NCBI RefSeq assembly: GCF_903995425.1
Contig: NC_050450.1
Span: 28,256,502-28,320,501, forward strand
Direction of reading: 5' to 3'
DNA from: Onychomys torridus
Lineage: Eukaryota; Chordata; Mammalia; Rodentia; Cricetidae
DNA: 64,000 nucleotides
Shown here: one piece after another, positions 12,332-23,890 of the stretch
How the letters are laid out: every line of letters starts with the position of its first letter
Position numbering within the stretch: the stretch's first letter is position 1
Notes under the pieces: generated by a model
The model's database searches: none
Seen by the model: the letters and a program-made list of their open reading frames with translations, nothing else
Told to the model about the DNA's origin: nothing
Translations under genes and position numbers: made by a program

Positions 12332-12545
12332 GGCTCTCAGTTTAATGCTTTTTTGGGGGATTCCTGACTGTACAAACAAGTGGATCTCTGATTCTGTATC
12401 TGTTTCTTGTGCCTTTTCTTGGTTTCTTTTCCTTCTTTTTATGTTTTGCTCGATTTTGATGTTAGTTCTGTTTTAACTTGGTGCATTTTATTTTATTATT
12501 ATCTCTTAGAAGTCTAATGAGAGAAAGGGGATTGATCCAGATTCA
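12332..12545 (+). mobile_element. Old LINE-1 3' UTR fragment (plus strand)
   Basis: The sequence passes 'gggggattcctgactgt' and a T-rich stretch to 'attattatctcttagaagtc' and 'aatgagagaaaggggattga'. It matches the end of the copy at 3290-4232 ('ttattattattcattataagcc ... gacagaaagggagtgga' region). Confidence 0.5.
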
Positions 12546-12905
12546 TTAATTTTTATTACATTCATATATAAATGTCTATTTCTAAATATGTAAATATATA
12601 CATATACACATATATAAATGGAGCCTACTCAATGTGTATGTTACTTGTATGTATAGGTTTTATAGGCTGACATTTGATATAACATAACCAATTATGTCCT
12701 TTTCCCTGGGGAAGACCATTTCTCCCACTCCATTTCTTAGTGGCTGCCATGTAGTTCATTGTTTAGGGTTGAGGCCTCATGACCTCTCCACAATCCACGT
12801 TAGCTTGTCTTGTCTATTGTTCTTGTCCTTGTTCAGTTCATATTTAGCCAATTATGTAGATATGAGATTATGTATCCCAAAAATTTCATGTTCATACTTT
12901 TAAGA
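12546..12905 (-). mobile_element. Old LINE-1 3' UTR fragment (minus strand)
   Basis: After an AT-rich 3' edge (tatatacatatac) the reverse-strand L1 3' UTR blocks appear: 'ttttccctggggaagaccat', 'tctcccactccatttcttag', 'agggttgaggcctcatgacc'. The plus-strand relatives lie at 23500-23890 and 37020-37460. It abuts the plus-strand fragment at 12332-12545 tail to tail. Confidence 0.6.
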
Positions 12906-12942
12906 TTACAATTATCTTCCAGGACCAAAGTATAAAATTTGA

Positions 12943-13085
12943 TCAGGCGATGAAAAGCTCAGCAGTTAAGGGGCATCTGAGTAGTCTTGCAGAAGACTCA
13001 CATTGATTCCCAACATCCATATGGTGATTTATAATTATCTGTAACTCCAGATCTAAGGGAAAAGATATTCAAGCAATATCAATCT
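12943..13085 (+). mobile_element. B2 SINE, diverged
   Basis: A B2-type head (gaaaagctcagcagttaag), a decayed B box (cattgattcccaac), and the B2 body 'catatggtgatttataatt ... ctgtaactccagat' are visible. The tail runs into the CA/GA microsatellite. Confidence 0.7.
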
Positions 13086-13102
13086 CTCTCTTTCTCTCTA
13101 TT

Positions 13103-13106
<4 letters not shown>

Positions 13107-13147
<41 letters not shown>

Positions 13148-13160
13148 GAGAGAGAGAGAG
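13107..13160 (+). repeat. (CA)n(GA)n microsatellite
   Basis: CA run to about 13143 followed by a GA run to 13160; it probably grew at the B2 tail. Confidence 0.95.
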
Positions 13161-13505
13161 ATTTTAAAATACAATGATAATTGTTTAAAAATATTAATGA
13201 ATAGTTCAAAGCTAATGAGGTTCTTCTTTGGAGATGGATTTCCTTTGAACTGTGATCTCATCATTTCATTTCTATTAGTGTGTTTGGCTGGATAATTGCA
13301 ATTATCCACTCCTTTTCTATTACTGAACTCTTCCAACTGAGTTTTCAAAAAATTTTTCCATTTTATTATATACACTATATATGGCATATAATAAAACACA
13401 TTAAAAGTAGAGGGGTAAAATATATATATATACTTAATTTATATATAAATATATATACACATTACCTCTTTCCTTTAGGTCAAAGGAAAAAAAGGCAGGG
13501 CTTAC
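13161..13505. other. AT-rich DNA with a TA-rich stretch
   Basis: No gene or named repeat. 13420-13460 is dominated by TA dinucleotides (tatatatatatac, atatataaatatatata). Confidence 0.5.
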
Positions 13506-13514
13506 CAAGCAGGT
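13506..13514 (+). repeat. 9-bp flanking direct repeat, left
   Basis: CAAGCAGGT, identical to 13984-13992; likely target-site duplication. Confidence 0.75.
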
Positions 13515-13983
13515 ATGGTGATATTTTATTTGTACTGAAATGTGATTTTATTTGTATGTTAATAAATAAAGTTGCCTGGGGGTCAGAGCTAATAGCAAGC
13601 CATAGCAGAAGCTGGGCACACACCTTTAATCCTGATTGCATGACAGGCAGATCTCTGTGTGTTCAAGGACACAACCAGCATGGAGACACATGCCTTTAAT
13701 CTCAATAACAACCACAGAGACCTGGAGGTCTGTATAGACAGGCAGTGACAAGAAGGTCATGTGGTTGGGTTTACAACCAATGAGAAGGCAGAACAGTCAA
13801 TAAAGTCAATAAAAAGACAGATGCACAGGAAGTAGGCCTCTTTCTGTGGGGAAGGACGACGACAGCAGCAGCGAAGGATAAGAAAGTCTTTTAGTATCAG
13901 CTCTTAGCTGCTGCTCTGACCTCTTGGGTTTTTAACTCTGAATTTGGCTCTGTGTTTTTTATTTAATAAGACTGTTACATCTA
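13515..13983 (+). mobile_element. B1-mosaic cricetid repeat with 9-bp flanking repeats
   Basis: The element starts 'atggtgatattttatttg', passes 'aaataaagttgcctggggg', includes B1-like pieces ('cacacctttaatcctg', 'gcctttaatctcaat'), then 'gtcatgtggttgggttta' and 'aaccaatgagaaggcagaac', and ends 'ttatttaataagactgttac'. It shares its two ends with the minus-strand copy at 6245-6650. CAAGCAGGT flanks it at 13506-13514 and 13984-13992. It lacks TG...CA termini, so I do not call it an LTR. The 139-codon frame at 13280-13699 is chance. Confidence 0.75.
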
Positions 13984-13992
13984 CAAGCAGGT
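13984..13992 (+). repeat. 9-bp flanking direct repeat, right
   Basis: CAAGCAGGT following the 3' edge of the mosaic element. Confidence 0.75.
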
Positions 13993-14447
13993 GTTCATCA
14001 TAGTTGTATGTTTTATTATCACAATGGCAAAAACATTCTTCAAATTTCTATATGATAAACAATGCCTTAACTTGATCTCTAAAGCTCTTTTTCTGAAGCT
14101 AATTGACTGGTTCAACTCTAACTTCATAGAATGAGTGGTAATTTTTAAACTCAGAAATATATCACCTTATTACAAAAAAGTCAAAATAAGCTGCTTTTTG
14201 AAAATCTGTAGTGTTTCCAACTTTCTTGTGTTAGATTGATTATGGAAAATGATGTTTTGAACCAATTTCTAAAGTAGGGTCAAATCCACAGTGCCTTTTT
14301 TTTATGTCCCTGTGTATAATCAATAAAACAATGCTGTAGGTGTTAAGTCATCAAGGAAAGAAATGAATACTGTATAAACCTTGTCTGCCTTCTGGCTTGT
14401 AGTTGTCTTTACCATGAAAAGGGGGCTGTTTAAAGTACCCACCATGA
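13993..14447. other. Unique non-coding DNA
   Basis: No recognised feature. Confidence 0.5.
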
Positions 14448-14617
14448 GGAACTTAAGTGGTGTCATGGTGGTAAAGAGTGTGTGCTCCTCCTTCAGTGGA
14501 GCCAAGTTTTGTGCCCAACATCTGTGCTGAGCAGCTCACAACTTCCTGAACCTCCACCTACAGAAGATTCTATAAACCTGCAGTCACTGCACTCCCTGGC
14601 ACATACCCACATACAAG

Positions 14618-14664
<47 letters not shown>

Positions 14665-14697
14665 AAAAATAAAATAAATCATTTTAAAAATCAGGAT
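14448..14697 (+). mobile_element. B2/B3 SINE with (CA)n tail
   Basis: A decayed tRNA-like head (ggtggtaaagagtgtgtgct), 'gcagctcacaacttcctg' and 'ctggcacatacccacata' lead into (AC)n at 14621-14661, then 'aaaataaatcattttaaaaa'. This is the usual rodent B2/B3 order, heavily mutated. Confidence 0.6.
14621..14661 (+). repeat. (AC)n microsatellite
   Basis: Uninterrupted AC run inside the SINE tail. Confidence 0.96.
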
Positions 14698-15619
14698 TTA
14701 AAAAAAAATCCTAATGACGGCAGAGAGATTTTGTTATCTATTGTAACACTACTGTCATGGGTTTAGAATGTTAAACTGTTTCATTAAAAAGCCAAAAAGA
14801 AAAATTCATCTCACTTTAATCTCTGCCTGTTCCTTTCCTTCTACATGATAGATTAAGACGTCCATTCTGAAAGGGCAGTTATGTTCTGTCATGTAACTCT
14901 GATCCTCGAGGATTATGGTGAAAACTCATGCATCATGATTATTGGGCAACTTATATGAATTTATTTTTCATCAGAGCAAATTACATGTGTATGACTTAAC
15001 TGACCCTCATTAGGTGATATATTACTCCTTTAAAGACATTTTTCTCATATCCGTAGCAAAGTTGCCATCTGGTCAGTTTATTGATGGAGATTATTATATT
15101 TATATAAAATTCAATTGACTCCTAAAATGAGACAGTTGTTTTACATGGTTTCAATTAATATCAAAATTAGATATCCTTCAGAAGTGAGAGATAAAAATTG
15201 AAATTACTGTCTTTAAGTTTTCAAATAATGAAAGAAAAAATCTTAATGGAGAAGAAATCAGATGGTCCTGATATGAATAACAAAAATATTGTTGACAGAG
15301 CAGTTAGCAGCTTTTGCAAACTTAAATTGTTTGCTGATAAAAATTTAACAGCAACCATCCTCTTACAGGATGATGGACGATAATGGAATTAATAGAACTA
15401 AAAATTATGTAAGTACCCCTACAGAAGCCAATGCAAGACATTACCACAGACACATAGCCTCTGAACATAATAACAACTGTATCATGTTTCCAAATGAATG
15501 AGAGTCTATGAAAATGATATTTTATTGAAAATACAGAATATCATAAAAACTTTAAAAGATGAAAATTGATATTTTTAATTATTTATATATTTTTAATATT
15601 TGTTATATTTTTATTTTTT
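14698..15619. other. Unique non-coding DNA
   Basis: AT-rich; no recognised repeat or gene. A 61-codon frame at 15198-15383 has no domain I know. Confidence 0.5.
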
Positions 15620-15653
15620 GTGTGTGAGTATGTGTATGTATGTGTGTGTGTTT

Positions 15654-15694
<41 letters not shown>
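15620..15694 (+). repeat. (GT)n microsatellite
   Basis: GT run with several TA/TT interruptions, followed by a reverse-strand SINE body, so it is probably that SINE's tail. Confidence 0.95.
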
Positions 15695-15695
<1 letters not shown>

Positions 15696-15866
15696 GTACG
15701 TTTTGGGGGATGTGTATCTGAGTATAATTGTCCATAGAGGCCAAAAAAAGATGTTGGATCCCACTGAGCTGGAGTGATAGGCAATTTTGAGCTGTTCAAT
15801 CTGAGTATTGGGAATAGAACTCCAGTTCAGCAAGTATTTTGAACTTCTAAGGAATCTCTCCAGATA
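15695..15866 (-). mobile_element. B2/B3-type SINE (minus strand)
   Basis: Reverse-strand landmarks: 'ggatcccactgagctggagt', 'ataggcaattttgagctg', 'attgggaatagaactccag', and the tRNA-derived end 'ctaaggaatctctccag'. The GT run at its left is the CA tail read from the other strand. Confidence 0.65.
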
Positions 15867-16989
15867 TGATTTATCTTTCAATTTTAAGACACTTATTTTT
15901 ATTGCTTTTTGCCTTATATTTCAAAAAGACACCTTGTAGATTGATAGACAAGAAGTCTTAAACCATAGTTCATTGGCTTAGAATTTAACAGAAATTGAGT
16001 AGAAGGGCTTTGGGATTAATCTTGCTGTCTCAGTTTCTCCTTCTGTTATTGTATTGTGCATATAAAACAGTATCTATCTGTATTGAAATGATACCATGTA
16101 TAAAGCTATTTACATATTAGTTACTGTCATAAATTTTGCAAAGGGTTTTTAAAGAGAATTATTTCACAAGATATTTCTGGGTTTCTGAATAAAAACCTTA
16201 AAATAGGAAAAAAGAAAAGAGGTACTGATATTTCTATAAACACATACACACATATACATATGAGAGAGAGAAATTACTATTTCCCTTTAAATTTTTGCAG
16301 CTGGCATATAACAAAAATAATCTCATATTCCAGGTAGAATATAAAATTTTCTTCTGAGATATATGCACAGTAGTCATACTCTATTATGTAAAGTCTGCAA
16401 AGACTAGGTCCAGTATGTTAACACTGAAAGAGAAATGTCTTCTCTTCATGCCATAAAGATAGATTGAGTTGTATTCATGAAATTATTGTGTGTAAGTTCT
16501 TTCACTTTGTACAGAGACCTCTGTTCTCATATTTATTTCCTAAAATCTATAACACTATCTTTGAGAATTTGGGCCTCATTTTTTAATTGATTTCATGTGC
16601 TTTTAGTGTGCTATTTTTCTTCCTCCTTTTATTCACTTTCATTGTAACAGTTTGTGTTCATCCTATGAATTCACCCTGAGATTCTTTTCTTAAAAGCACT
16701 GATAGAGGTGTCTACCCTTGACTTTTCCATTTGATTAATGGAAAATAATCACTTTCTTGAGCTTTCTCATGTGGTTTGGTTAATTAACTGATTCAGGCAG
16801 CACAAGTAATTTCTACAGTAGTGTACTTATTGTTTTAAGAATTATGTGAAAATTAGTCTCTTACTACATGATTAGATTTTTAGATCTAGTAATGAACAAA
16901 AATAGTCTTTCTGTGCCATCTTTTAATGTGTTTTTAATCACCAGCTAAATAACAAAGAATTGTCTTTTAAAATAATTAAGACTACATAT
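15867..16989. other. Unique non-coding DNA
   Basis: Nothing recognised apart from short CA/GA runs near 16240-16270. Confidence 0.5.
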
Positions 16990-17290
16990 CGAGTCTCCAT
17001 AGGATGTCAACAATAAAGGGGTTAATGAAGCATCCAATCATCATGGAAACAATCAGAAAATGTCTTGCTTTAAACAACCCAGAGCGATTTCCACAATCTA
17101 AATGCATCTGTGCTAGAATAATTTCCATAGCATCAGAACATTTTTCATCCTGCAGAGATTACAAGACAGAAAGGGGGGAGGGCTTACAAATGATGGCAAC
17201 CTCCTAAGTAAGGGAAGCCAAATATTTAAATGAAAAATCTGTCAAAAAAGCCAAGCTATTACAGTCTCACAAACCGTGCTAAACATCATG
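16990..17290. other. Candidate conserved non-coding element
   Basis: The block is repeat-free and compositionally complex, with a SOX-type core AACAATAAAGGG at 17009-17020 and 'aatcatcatggaaacaatca' nearby. Function is inferred from texture only. Confidence 0.3.
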
Positions 17291-18480
17291 GCATGACCTC
17301 AGTCATGGCACTATTTACAACCATGGAAGTATGTTACAGTGAGGGATTTCAATTTGCACATTGTACACAGCAACTAGAATATTAATAAATCTTCCATTAT
17401 GAGTTAAAACAATATACAGCACCCCTTTTATCAGTCCCAGGCTAAATCCAACTACCAATTAGTTGCCTATGTGAACATCTTACTCATAGATATAAGAGGA
17501 ATTAGCATATACCTTAAGATTAAAGAAATTATTGTTTATCTAAAAGTTCCAAGGTTAGATACAGCAAAAATCAAAACCTTGGTGACAACCCCCAGACTGT
17601 TCTACATGTTTCATTTTAAATACAACTATAACCTGTTCAACTACAAACTGTAGATGCCAAGTACTTATGCAACTGATGACTGGGATACACTCAGAAATAT
17701 GTGGCATGGTGAGGTTGCATCATTGTATGAATATCACAGAGTGTACTCAAACAAATGTGAGATGCTCATGGAAGCTATGCTGTGAACATTTTTATAAACA
17801 GAAGGATAAAGCTACTCTAAAATAATTACTGAGAATATAATACATTAAATATATAAATCAGTAGCACAGTGTTTTAATAGCAAATACCATGCTTTGTGCA
17901 TGCCTGTGACTGTCCTACATGACTGCTGGATCTGTAGGCTGTAAGCAACAGATTCACCACAAACCAAAATCACAGGTCGTGTTATATTAAGCATTACTCA
18001 CTAGGTGACAGGGACTCTTCAGCTCCACTACAGTTTTATCTGACTGTCATATATACAATCCATTGCTGACTGAAGCATTACTTTGCCGCTCATGACTCTA
18101 CTTGGAAATGGAGTTCAAATCCTTTCTAGCTCTATTAGTATGTATATTATTTGATCCGATGTCATGTAACATGAGATATAAAAAGATCAGAAATCATAAC
18201 ACATTTATTTGCTCTTTTCCCCTTTTAATACCTTTAAGAAATAAATTTATATAATATTAAGTTAATAAATGACTAAGTTAGACAATTACCCTCCCAGATC
18301 TTTTATTTTACCATCTCTGAAATGTAAACAATTACATGCGTATTATTGTAAGAATTCATAAAAATACATTTATGCCACAGAATATCTGAGCTCAAAATAA
18401 ATGTCAATTAAATGGTAACTAAAAACCTATTGAATCTTTACCAAAGCCAGAACTGAAAGATATAGTAGAACAACAAATAT
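17291..18480. other. Unique non-coding DNA
   Basis: No recognised feature; AT-rich. Confidence 0.5.
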
Positions 18481-18668
18481 AATTCCTTTGTGTTTATCAC
18501 CATAAACCAAATAGTTATGGACCATATCATCTATAAATACAAAATTATATTTTTGCATCAACTTTCATTGAGATAAAAAATAAGATCAAATAGTGTTCCA
18601 TCAATGTCACAAAACACTTGGAAATACTAACTCAGAAGAGGTCTATTTAACATTACAGTTTCAGAAGG
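18481..18668 (+). repeat. Local direct duplication, copy 1
   Basis: About 188 bp matching 19631-19819 at roughly 92 per cent identity by hand alignment (some 15 substitutions and one indel). Shared anchors include 'aaatagttatggaccatat' and 'aaatagtgttccatcaatgt'. I do not recognise it as a known dispersed family. Confidence 0.9.
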
Positions 18669-19630
18669 GTTCCAGTCAATGTCAGACTGGCCTCATCGTT
18701 TTCAGCCTGTGGTGAAGAAGCACAACATGGAAGCCACTCTCCCCAGGAAGTAGAGAAAGAAAAGTTCTAGTCTCAAATTCTGTTTGAGACTTGGCCACAG
18801 TGTCCTAAGTATACCCCACAAGGCCCCATTTCTGAAAGGTTCAACCATTGCTGATAGTGCTATTCCATCAAACCTTTAACACACGAGTGTTGAGGACATT
18901 CAAGATCCTTATCAGGTACTTATGTTCAAAGGCATGTTTTTATTTTTTCTCCTGGGGGGAAGCAGGTGTACTTTTGTACACTTCAGACCCTTTATTTGAT
19001 TGTTTCTAAGAAGGCTTTGCCATAATCCCCATGCAGCTGAAAATTCACTTTGGCTCTCGTCTCATTCATTTTCTTGGTCTTTGAATAATGGTTATCATAA
19101 TTTCCACTTATTATCAAAAGAGGACTGGGGAAAAATGGAGCATGGTGACTGAAGTCATTCCTATTTTGTGTCACTATAATCAACATGGAAAAGCAATTTG
19201 CAGAACCAAATGATAGTTTTCCCTTGTAAGAGAGTAGTTTTGGCTGAGTATGCTGTGTGAATATTCTACTCCATAGACTTGGTGCCAGTCAGTTTGCATT
19301 TATACTGGGAATGGAATCCAGATTACTCACAAGGGTTGTTTCTGTAAAGCCAAGAGTGAAATGAAGAGGGGCTGTTTCCTGGTAAATTGTTAAAGAAACA
19401 GAGCAGTTGTTACAAAACTACCACTAACAATGAAGGAAAGGTGAAATGTACATGGCCTAGTCGTGGAATTTCATTTGGAAATTAGTCCAAATTTAGTGAT
19501 TTCTATGTGGTGTCATTCTTAATCTTTGAGAACACTCAACACTCATGTGATCACTGGCATTTTCTAGAATGAACTAAATTGAGAAGGTATAAAAAAATAA
19601 AAAAACCAACAACAAAAAAACAATGGGGAA
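18669..19630. other. DNA between the duplicated copies; possible old repeat at 18795-18910
   Basis: Mostly unique. The part 'aggccccatttctgaaagg ... tagtgctattccatcaaacc' resembles, on the minus strand, the start of the medium-reiterated repeat found at 23081, but very diverged. Confidence 0.35.
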
Positions 19631-19819
19631 AATTTCTTTGTGTTTATCATCATAAACTAAATAGTTATGGACCATATTATCTATAAATACAAAATTATAT
19701 TTTTGCATCACCTTCCATTTAGATAAAGAAATAAGATCAAATAGTGTTCCATCAATGTAACAAAATACTTGGAAATGCTAACTCGGAAGAGGACTGTTTA
19801 ACATCACAGTTTCAGAAGG
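19631..19819 (+). repeat. Local direct duplication, copy 2
   Basis: Same orientation as 18481-18668, offset about 1150 bp. Both copies end at 'cagtttcagaagg'. Confidence 0.9.
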
Positions 19820-20579
19820 TACTGTTTCCCCAATCTGACAAACAGTAAACAGGCTCAGAAAGGAATTTTGGAAAATGCAGTTTAATATCTGGCTTTTCAG
19901 GTCCATAGTTTCCCAGTTCTTAATCTTTCTAAACTCATGATATACACCACCTATGGCCTCACCTCTTTGTTAATTCACAGTGTTGTTCTTCATGATTTAA
20001 TTTTCCATTGTCAAAGAAATCTCAAAATTATAATATCAGAATTGCCAAAATAATCAATCACTAAGTTTGAATGTGCCCATCTCCCTGATGAGTCTGAAAT
20101 CTCTTGCACCATTGTTCTACCTCAAATCTGAATGATCATTTGCTCAGTATAATCACACCATATACACGACCGTACTCCCAGTCAATTAAATGCTGTCTTA
20201 ATTATCAGATAAACCAGTGTAGTATGGCAGTGCTTGTGTGGAAGTCACTCTTATGTCTCCTAATGATGATTACAGACCTCAGGAACTCAGGTAACAGGGA
20301 GACACCATGAAAGAAAGAATGACAGATTATCTGACACCTGAGACAGCACTTCAGGCATGCAGGGGAAAGTGTGGTACATATATAGGACCTGCTGCTCTTT
20401 TGCCTTTTCAGGAATGCACTATGGTTCATGAAATGTAGTCCTTGTGGATAAGAGAGAAGGAATATGTATATTATAATTTTAGATACATAATATATTACTA
20501 ATAGCAATGTTGTAACCTATGTAATTGTGTAACATAGAATGTAATGTATTAAGTATCAGTGTAAAACAATACATGGAAA
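19820..20579. other. Unique non-coding DNA
   Basis: No confident feature. 'aaacaggctcagaaagg' near 19845 hints at a minus-strand MIR scrap, too short to call. Confidence 0.4.
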
Positions 20580-22018
20580 CTTGATTCATAATAGCTAGAA
20601 CCTGGAAACAACCTAAATGTCCCTTAACCGAAAAAGGGATAATGAAAATGTGGCACATTTACACAATGGAGTATTACTGAGCTATTAAATACAATAACTT
20701 CATGAAATTTGCAGGCAAATGGATGAAACTATAGTAAATCATCCTTAGTGAGGAAACCCAGATCCAGAAAGACAAACATGGTATATACTCACTTATACAT
20801 GGGAATTTTCTGTAAAATAAATGATAATCATGCTACAATCCACACAACCAGAGAAGCTAAGTAACAAGAGGGCTCAAGTGGAAACTCTCGGATCTCCCTG
20901 GAAAGGAGAACTAAAAGAGATTTCTTGGGTGGATTGTGGATGGGTGGGTGGTGAACTAGAGGGATCTGGTAGGGAAGGTATGTAGGGGGAGAGTGCTGAA
21001 AGACATGACTGGAAGTAGAGGGTATTTGGGGGTGAGGTAGGAAACTTGGTGGAAGGGAAATTCCCAGGAATCTACAAGAGTGACCACAGCTTAGACTCTA
21101 AGCACTAGGGAACTGGCCATCTCCTGTGAGCAGGTAAGACAACCACTGGAAAGACTGGGACACCAAGTCAGCCACAAAATTTCCGACTACAATATGTCCT
21201 GCCTATGGGATGTGCTGAGGTAAGGATTGTGCTGAGATGGTGTGAGTGGCCAACCAATGACTGTTCCCGCCTCAGATTCATGCCATGAGAGTGAACCCAC
21301 CTGGACACTGCCTGGAGCACCACAACACAGAGGCATGATGGTACAGAAACCTAGGCTAGAACCAAACAAAACTGGAGGAAGAAACAAAGAAGTCAGAGAT
21401 GTCTAAGATATCCTGTTATACTCAGATTAGTACCTCACCCAAATGACATCAGAGAGCCTTCAACCAATCACTGGTGACAATAAATGCAGAGACCCACAGC
21501 CAGACAGTAGGCCAAGCTTAAGGAATCCTGCAGAAGAGAGAGAAGAAGTATTGGAGGAGCCAGAGGGGTCAAGAACAGGACAGAATCAACTAACCTGGGG
21601 TCGTAGGAGCTCATAGAGATAGAACTGACAGCCAGAGAGCCTTTATGGGACTGACCTAAGCCCTCTGCTTATATTTCACAGTTACATGGCTTGGTCTTCT
21701 TGGGAGACTCCTAACAGTGGGAGCAGGGGCTGTGTTTAACTCTTTTGCTGGCTTTTGAGACCATATTTCTCCAACCAAATCACCTTGCCCAGCCTTAATA
21801 AAAAGGAAGGTGCTTAGTCTTACTGCAATTTGATATGGTGTGTTTTGTTGATATCCATGAGAGGCTTGTCTTTTTCAGAATAGATAAGGAAGAGGAAATG
21901 GTGGGAGGAGGGTTTGAACAGGGAAAGATGGAGGATAGTTAGGGGAGGGACTGGGAGGAGATGAGGGAGGGGAAACTGTGGTGTGGATGTAAATATATAT
22001 ATATTACATATGTATATA
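20580..22018 (+). mobile_element. LINE-1 3' end: ORF2 tail and 3' UTR
   Basis: The first 250 bp carry the L1 ORF2 end: 'atagctagaacctggaaac', 'aatgtggcacatttacac', 'caatggagtattactgagc', 'gcaggcaaatggatgaaac'. The rest is 3' UTR with 'gggagcaggggctgtgttta', 'ccagccttaataaaa' and a G-rich polypurine region (about 21885-21980) before the tail. It is 5'-truncated and full of stops. The frame at 21187-21387 and others within are 3' UTR noise. Confidence 0.88.
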
Positions 22019-22827
22019 AACAATTTTTAAAATACAATTGTAAAATATAAAATGTGTGTTGTGTACAATATTGGGTGATGTGGCTTTCAGTAGTATTGAA
22101 GATCTATCTATACAACACCATGGAATTGAATTCGAGTTAACAATGGTTGTATCATTTTATATTTTTTATTGTTGTACACATTTATATGCTCACATTGATA
22201 TTGCAATTGTTCACAGAAGGAAAGCCCATCCATGATATCTGTAGAATTTAATTATTTAGCTTTTAGGTCATTATGATTACATACTTTCTTTTAATAGGTG
22301 GACCATCATTTTATTAAATATTTCTAAATCTCACTATTAATGTAAAATGAAATTATTAATAATAAAGCAAGTTATAAAATAAAAGCTTAAAATACAGCTT
22401 CAGACACTCATGTTTCATAAGGCTTAAGAAGAATTAAAATAATTATTGTGAATGGAATTTAGGATTAAAATATTACTTCTTTATGCTCAATTATTCTTTA
22501 TTAAACCACTTTACTCATTTCTTAATGCACTTAAGAATGAATTGCATTATCTTCTCAGAGCATTGGTGCTTTTCTGTATATCTAGTCTCATAGTATGTTC
22601 TCAATGTGCTTCAGTTAAACAGGCACACAAATAATTCAACTGATGAATCAGCTGTTTGGTCAGTGATAATGTTTGAAAATAACTCAGTGCAAAGGAAAAT
22701 GTCAGTGTTGTATGATACCTGACAGGATATTACAGATATTTCTCTAAAAACTATTTTCTTTTAAATGAATATTTGGTAATTGCAACATAATTAATTCAAT
22801 CACATGTAAGATTTACTGCTCGGGTGT
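22019..22827. other. AT-rich unique DNA
   Basis: No recognised feature. Confidence 0.5.
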
Positions 22828-22925
22828 TTTATTGCATGGCTGTGACACTAGCACTTAGAAATATGAGGTAAAGGATCACAAATTCAAGGCTACAGGTTGA
22901 GACCCTGTCTCAAAATTTCCTATTC
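22828..22925 (+). mobile_element. Diverged B1/B4-like SINE fragment
   Basis: The order 'gcacttagaaatatgaggta', 'aggatcacaaattcaaggc', 'gagaccctgtctcaaaa' is that of a B1-related SINE read on the plus strand, missing its 5' end. Confidence 0.55.
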
Positions 22926-23080
22926 AGATAAAAAAAGATTTAATCAATAATGGCAGCAATACTGGACTTGGAGATTGCTTGCTCTCACTCTCTAAAATTA
23001 TATTATTAAATGATATTATTTGTCATTTTCTAAAATTATACCGTTTGTTCCTGTTCTATTGTATATGCAAATACATCTAC

Positions 23081-23455
23081 TGTGGTGGTTTAAATAGGTA
23101 TGGCCTCCATGGACTCATATGTTTGAATGTTTGGCTACAGGAACTAGCCTCGCCATTAGGATGTGTGGCCTTCTTGGAGTAGGTGTGGCCTTGTTGGGAG
23201 AAATGTGCCACTGTAGAGGTGGGCTTTGAGGTCTCATATATGCTTAACCCATGTCCAGTGACACAGTTGCTTCTGCTGCCTGGGGATCAAAATATAAAAC
23301 TCCTTCAGAAGCATGTCTGCCTGCATGCCATGTCCTTCCATGATGATAATGGACTAAACCTCTGAAACTGTAAGCCACTCCCAATTAAATATTTTTCTTT
23401 ATAAGAATTGCTATGGTCATAGTGTCTCTTCACAGAAATAGAAATACTAAAAACA
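23081..23455 (+). mobile_element. Medium-reiterated rodent repeat, copy 2
   Basis: Starts 'ctgtggtggtttaaat', then 'gtgtggccttgttggg', 'gatgataatggactaaacc', 'caattaaatatttttcttta', 'gtgtctcttcacag' and ends '...aatagaaatactaa'. It matches 10663-11806 (without its L1) and 57788-58137. A 67- and a 60-codon frame here belong to the repeat. Confidence 0.78.
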
Positions 23456-23499
23456 AATACTGTTATATTTTTTCAGTAAGAGCTTTAAAGATGTATTTT

Positions 23500-23614
23500 T
23501 CTAAGCCTTCATGCCTGGATGACCAGTTATAGGCAATAACCTCTGCAAGGGGAGAATCAACCTCCTCCATGGACAAGCCCCCTCATGGTTATCCAATTAA
23601 TAGAAGTCAGTCAT

Positions 23615-23658
<44 letters not shown>

Positions 23659-23890
23659 ACAGCACTAAATGAACTAATAAGGGAACAGATATAGTTGTAG
23701 ACATATATAGAGATGTAGATGTGTACATGGACATTACATAAACACAGGTATGTTTGTATTGTGTAATAATAACTAAAGAAGAAGAGGTCGTGAATTTGAG
23801 AGGAAGAAAGTAGGATATTGGATGATCTGGTTGAGGAAAGAGCAAGGGTAGAAATGATTTAAATGCAGTATTCTTGTACGAAATTGCCAA
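23500..23890 (+). mobile_element. Old LINE-1 3' UTR fragment
   Basis: 'gccccctcatggttatccaa', a CA run, 'gaacagcactaaatgaac', 'aagaagaggtcgtgaatttg' and 'agaaatgatttaaatgcag' follow the order seen at 37020-37460 (same subfamily) up to the end of the element. Confidence 0.6.
23617..23656 (+). repeat. (AC)20 microsatellite
   Basis: Uninterrupted AC run within the L1 3' UTR. Confidence 0.96.

Noticed and set aside
12204..12476. 90-codon frame with a Val/Cys-rich stretch, membrane-like
   Set aside because: The hydrophobic run is a translated (GT)n microsatellite and the rest is an old L1 3' UTR.
23597..23890. 97-codon minus-strand frame with a Val/Cys run
   Set aside because: Translated (AC)n within an L1 3' UTR.
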